Shown: positions 60,737-64,000 of the stretch, piece after piece
Layout of the letters: every line of letters begins with the position of its first letter
Position numbering within the stretch: the stretch's first letter is position 1
From: Actinoplanes sp040639655
GTDB taxonomy: Bacteria; Actinomycetota; Actinomycetes; Mycobacteriales; Micromonosporaceae
Reading direction: 5' to 3'
Assembly (NCBI RefSeq): GCF_040639655.1
Contig: NZ_JBFAAI010000035.1
Span: 29,160 to 93,159 of the forward strand
DNA length: 64,000 nucleotides
Made by a program: the position numbers and the translations under genes
The notes under the pieces: model-generated
The model's database searches: none
Told to the model about the DNA's origin: nothing
The model's input: the letters and a program-made list of their open reading frames with translations, nothing else

Positions 60737-63169
60737 TCACTGCCCGGTGGAGAACAGTTGGGCGACCTCTGCCGCCGTCAGCGCCCGGCTGTGGATCCGG
60801 AAGCTGTCGACGGCCGCGGTCAGGTATGGATCGGAGCCGTACTGGGAGCGGCCGATCCAGTTCTGGGTGGTGGACGGCAGCGACGACGGGCGTACCGTCA
60901 GCGCGGTGTTGCGGGCGGTCTCCGCGCCGTTGACGTAGAGGACCCCGAGGTTGCCGGTGTGGGTGACGGCCACGTGGGTCCATGCGCCGGTCGGCAGCGG
61001 GAGCGGCGCGTTGATGCGCTGCTCGGTGCCGGAGCCGCCGCTGGCGATCGCGTACCGGGCGGTGCCGGAACTGCTGCGCGGGGTGAGGAACAGGTACGCC
61101 CCGGTGCCGGTGCCGAAGTCGAACACCCGGGTCCACGTGGCGGCCGCGTCGATGCGTACCCAGGTGGCGATCGTGAACGCGGTGACCCCGCTGAGGATGC
61201 CGGCGGGCAGGCTGACGTACCCGTTGCTGCCGTTGAGCAGCACCGCGTTGCCGCTGCGCCCGGCCGTGCGGGTGACACCGCCGGCCAGCGTCGCCGTCCA
61301 GCCGTTGCCGGTGGCGTCGGCCGCGGTGGTGCCGGACGACTCGTCGAACGGGTAGCGGGCCTCACGCGGCGTGGTGCCCGTGACGTTCCAGTACACCGAG
61401 TACCGCTGGCCGTGCGTCTTGTAGAACGGTCGCAGCAGCACCGAGCCGGCGGTGTACTCGAGCGGCGTGCCGGTCGGCTGCGGTGTCGCGGCCAGTGTCG
61501 GCAGGGCGGTCAGGTTGCTGGTGCCGAACTGCCCGGCCAGCACGATGGGGCCGTGCTTGACGGCGCGTACCGACGGGTTGTCCGGTGCCGGTTCCAGGGT
61601 CAGCGCCATCGGCAGGCTGATGTCGACGACGTCGCCGGTGGCCCAGGTGCGGTTGACGGAGAGGTACGACCCGGGCGTGGCCGTGCCGGTGACGGTGCCG
61701 TTGACCCGCACCTGGGCGCCCCCGGCCCACGACGGGATGCGGATCCGCAGGTCGATGGCACCGGATCCGGCGGTGACGGTGAGCCGCGAGGAGGGGCTCT
61801 CCGGATACGAGGTGTCCTGCCGGATGGTGAGGCCACGACCCGGCCACGTCAGCGTCGATGCGATGTAGAGATTGACGTACAGCGTGTTGCCGTTGAAGAA
61901 GTAGATGCTGTCACCGAACTTGGTGTTCGTCTCCATGCCGGTGCCGTGACAGCAGGTGAAGTTGTCGTAGTCGTTGCTGTACGTCTTGATCCCGCCGGCC
62001 CGCAACGGCACGTAATAGCAGTGATGACCGTGCGCCGAGCTGGGGTTCTGCGCGCCGAGCAGGTGGTTGTAGAGCCCCTTCTCGTAGAAGTCCATCAGCT
62101 CCGCGCCGCGGGCCGGGTCGGTGAAGAACAGCTGCCGGGTCAGCTTGAGCATGTTGTACGTGTTGCAGCACTCGCACGTCGTGTCCGACAGCTCGCTCGC
62201 GATCCGGTTCGGTGCCTGGAAGTACTCGCCGTTGGAATTGCCGCCGATGGCGTAGGAGTGCTGCCGGACCACGAAGTTCCAGAAGTTGACGGCGATGTCG
62301 CGGTAGCGGGTGTCGCCGGTGGCGTGGAAGCCGCGGATGGCGGCTATCGCCTTCGGGATCTGGGTGTTCGCGTGGAAGCCGGCCAGCGCGTCCACGTTCG
62401 CCGCGAGCGGGTCGAGCACCTGCGCGTGGTCGAAGTACTGGGCGGTGAACAGGTGCACCGGATCTTCGGTGAGCTGGTACAGGTTGAACAGCGTCTCGCC
62501 GATGCCGCCGAACTCGACGCGCAGCATCTGCTGCCGCTGTGCGTGGGTGAGCCGGCTGTTGCGGGCCTGCACCCAGGCGGCCTTGCGCGAAAGCACCGTG
62601 AGGGCCTGCGCGCTGCCGGTGTGCAGGTGCCAGTCGAGCAGCCCCTGCACGATCTTGTGCAGCGTGTAGTACGGCGCCCACACCTGCTGCCCGGTCTCGA
62701 CCCGGTCGATGAACGACTCGGGATAGGCCGACAGGAACCCGTTGGGCCGCTGACAGAGGGCGAGCTGGGCCACCAGGTAGTCGCCCTTGGCCTGGTAGGT
62801 GCTGTCGCCGGTGCTCGCGTAGGCCTGGGCGAGCCCGCTGAGTACGTGGCCGATGGAGTGACCGCGCAGCTCGGTGGCGGGTGACTCCCAGCCGCCGCAC
62901 GGGGTCGCCGTGGACGGCAGGCCGTTGGTCACCCGGAACATGTGCAGGAGCCGGTCGGCGTCGAGGAAACGAAGGTAGGTCCGGGTACGGCCGGCGTTGT
63001 CGAGGAACGGGCCGGCGCTGACACGGACGGCGGCGAGCGGGAACGCGTAGGCGGAGACACCGAAGTCGGGCCGGGCTGCGCGGGCCGGGCCGGACGGCAG
63101 CAGGACGCCCGCGGCACCGGCCGCTCCGGCTGCTCCGGCGATCAGGAGAGTACGACGGTTGAAACGCAT
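60737..63169 (-). CDS. secreted GH127 beta-L-arabinofuranosidase with LamG module
   Basis: An 810-residue secreted enzyme. Tat-like signal (NRRTLLIAGAAGAAG). The (alpha/alpha)6 domain carries the GH127 zinc/nucleophile cysteines: CECCNTYN (E-x-C) and NFTCCHGTGME (C-C pair), matching the Glu and three Cys ligands of Bifidobacterium HypBA1, where one Cys is the nucleophile. A linker, a beta domain and a C-terminal LamG/concanavalin-like domain (about 640-810, GYVSLPAGILSGVTAFTIATW) complete it. Beta-L-arabinofuranose occurs in hydroxyproline-rich glycoproteins and pectin side chains, so those are likely substrates. First gene of the operon; a LacI-type operator lies 128 nt upstream. Confidence 0.93.
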   Translation of the reverse strand: MRFNRRTLLIAGAAGAAGAAGVLLPSGPARAARPDFGVSAYAFPLAAVRVSAGPFLDNAGRTRTYLRFLDADRLLHMFRVTNGLPSTATPCGGWESPATELRGHSIGHVLSGLAQAYASTGDSTYQAKGDYLVAQLALCQRPNGFLSAYPESFIDRVETGQQVWAPYYTLHKIVQGLLDWHLHTGSAQALTVLSRKAAWVQARNSRLTHAQRQQMLRVEFGGIGETLFNLYQLTEDPVHLFTAQYFDHAQVLDPLAANVDALAGFHANTQIPKAIAAIRGFHATGDTRYRDIAVNFWNFVVRQHSYAIGGNSNGEYFQAPNRIASELSDTTCECCNTYNMLKLTRQLFFTDPARGAELMDFYEKGLYNHLLGAQNPSSAHGHHCYYVPLRAGGIKTYSNDYDNFTCCHGTGMETNTKFGDSIYFFNGNTLYVNLYIASTLTWPGRGLTIRQDTSYPESPSSRLTVTAGSGAIDLRIRIPSWAGGAQVRVNGTVTGTATPGSYLSVNRTWATGDVVDISLPMALTLEPAPDNPSVRAVKHGPIVLAGQFGTSNLTALPTLAATPQPTGTPLEYTAGSVLLRPFYKTHGQRYSVYWNVTGTTPREARYPFDESSGTTAADATGNGWTATLAGGVTRTAGRSGNAVLLNGSNGYVSLPAGILSGVTAFTIATWVRIDAAATWTRVFDFGTGTGAYLFLTPRSSSGTARYAIASGGSGTEQRINAPLPLPTGAWTHVAVTHTGNLGVLYVNGAETARNTALTVRPSSLPSTTQNWIGRSQYGSDPYLTAAVDSFRIHSRALTAAEVAQLFSTGQ

Positions 63170-63296
63170 GAGGACACCTCTGCAATCGAGATCTTTCGAT
63201 GCGTAAGGGGGAGGCGAGCACCCGGAAGACGCAGCGTGTGGCACCCCTGGACAGCCCCGGTCCGCCCGCGGTTCGCCTGCGGCACACGCTGCCTTA

Positions 63297-63310
63297 CGAA
63301 AACGTTTTCG
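63297..63310. promoter_or_regulatory. LacI-type operator upstream of the arabinoside operon
   Basis: CGAAAACGTTTTCG is a perfect 14-bp palindrome with the central CG of LacI-family sites, in the GH127 promoter region. Its regulator is not in the window; the LacI protein at 7162 has a different operator. Confidence 0.7.
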
Positions 63311-63453
63311 GCAAGATGTTGCCGATGTTACGAATAGATTGCCGTGATGACGGCCTCTTAGAGGAAATTTAAGATCCTCTATGTCGTACGCGCTGGGCGG
63401 GCCTCTACTGTGGATTGCCAGGAACGCCCGTTCTCCCCCACGAGGAGCGCCAA

Positions 63454-63900
63454 TTGTCTTCCCCCCACGCGGCCCGTATCGCCTGGCCACTGTTCCGCAT
63501 CGTCGTCGGCCTGCTGTTCGCCTGCCACGGTCTCGCCGGCCTGTTCGGCCTGCTCGGCGGCAGCCGCGGCACCGGCGAGCCGATCCCCGTCGGCGTCTGG
63601 CCGAACTGGTACGCCGCCCTCATCCAGCTCACCTGCGGACTGCTCGTCCTGATCGGACTGGCCACCCGCCCGGCCGCGATCCTGGCCTCCGGCTCGATGG
63701 CGTACGCCTACTTCGTGGTGCACCAGCCCGACGGCCTCATGCCGATCGAGAACGGTGGCGTCACCTCGGCCCTGTACGCCTGGTCGTTCCTGCTGATCGG
63801 CATCGTCGGCGCCGGATCCTGGTCACTGGACTCCCTGATCAGCGGCCGCCGGACCACCTCCCCGGCGGTCACCACCGAGCCCGCGAAGCAACCGGCCTGA
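63454..63900 (+). CDS. DoxX-family membrane protein
   Basis: A 148-residue membrane protein with four helices: RIAWPLFRIVVGLLFACHGL, then WYAALIQLTCGLLVLIGLAT, ILASGSMAYAYFVV and ALYAWSFLLIGIVGAGSW. TTG 63454 is chosen because GAGGAG lies before it; other starts upstream lack a site. DoxX proteins are often linked to thiol/redox stress systems but their biochemical role is unsettled. It is divergent from the arabinoside operon and shows no obvious relation to it. A TACTGT -10-like element at 63406 could be its promoter. Confidence 0.85.
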   Translation: MSSPHAARIAWPLFRIVVGLLFACHGLAGLFGLLGGSRGTGEPIPVGVWPNWYAALIQLTCGLLVLIGLATRPAAILASGSMAYAYFVVHQPDGLMPIENGGVTSALYAWSFLLIGIVGAGSWSLDSLISGRRTTSPAVTTEPAKQPA

Positions 63901-64000
63901 AGATCCGGCTGTGCGGCACCGCTGTCTCAAGTGGCTTGAGCCGATACGACCGGCTCTCCCGGCTGACTACCTGATCCCCGCGACTGCTTCAGATCTATCG

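Noticed and set aside
59852..62884. Plus-strand 1010-codon frame opposite GH43 and GH127
   Set aside because: A GC-skew shadow; the minus strand carries recognised enzymes with catalytic motifs throughout.
1..64000. tRNA or rRNA genes
   Set aside because: No cloverleaf-like or rRNA-conserved segment was noticed by eye; a covariance scan would be decisive.

Overview
The window is about 70% GC, with strong G/C preference at third codon positions, frequent GTG/TTG starts, many 4-nt ATGA/GTGA gene overlaps, Tat-type secreted enzymes and a family mix (ECF41 sigma factor, Rpf-LysM protein behind a c-di-AMP riboswitch, WYL and ROK regulators, GH127/GH43 enzymes) typical of a soil actinomycete. An Actinoplanes-like member of the Micromonosporaceae is the best guess; this is inferred from protein style only. 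No rRNA, tRNA, CRISPR array, transposase or phage gene was seen, so this looks like ordinary chromosome rich in accessory metabolism.

Layout. 0-6 kb: a lone polyamine-type binding lipoprotein, a DUF6817 protein, an Ltp-repeat surface protein, a 2H phosphoesterase, a carboxymuconolactone-decarboxylase/ECF41 sigma pair and a DivIVA-like coiled coil. 6-12.5 kb: a membrane-anchored AbfB protein divergent from a LacI regulator with two matching operators, a DUF4184 membrane protein, a dienelactone hydrolase, a VOC/WYL pair, a CBS-BON protein and a decayed Acg-like nitroreductase. 12.6-20 kb: a secreted GH5-FN3-CBM2 cellulase under a perfect CebR-type box, a repeat-filled spacer bounded by a 21-bp inverted repeat, a MarR/MFS pair, an Rpf-LysM protein with a ydaO (c-di-AMP) riboswitch, and a CPBP protease. 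20-31 kb: acetyltransferase, an esterase-GH42 fusion, a Tat-exported M20 amidohydrolase, an oxidoreductase/XRE pair, a ROK repressor, then a tandem glycine riboswitch driving gcvT-sdaA.

31-47 kb: a MarR regulator divergent from a luciferase-like monooxygenase fused to hemerythrin, a saccharopine-dehydrogenase-like protein, a LysR regulator divergent from a beta-ketoadipate thiolase/CoA-transferase operon, two acetyltransferases, a WD40 lipoprotein, a GGDEF-EAL protein, a membrane protein ending in an MTA/SAH-nucleosidase-like domain, a kinase-fold protein and a DUF4037 protein. 47-56 kb: small membrane proteins, a cyclase/TPP-enzyme operon, a glycosyltransferase, a truncated phosphotransferase, and a TetR regulator convergent with a two-subunit ABC exporter that has a near-perfect 28-bp palindrome at its start. 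56-63.2 kb: a secreted three-gene arabinoside-degrading operon (GH127-LamG, GH43, MGH1-like) behind a LacI-type operator, then a DoxX protein.

The main theme is plant polysaccharide use (cellulose, beta-galactosides, arabinosides), each unit with its own local regulator or operator, beside aromatic-acid and one-carbon catabolism. The observations most worth following are the esterase-GH42 fusion, the membrane-tethered nucleosidase-like protein (a possible immune effector), the monooxygenase-hemerythrin fusion, and the repeat element upstream of the 16-kb MarR gene.
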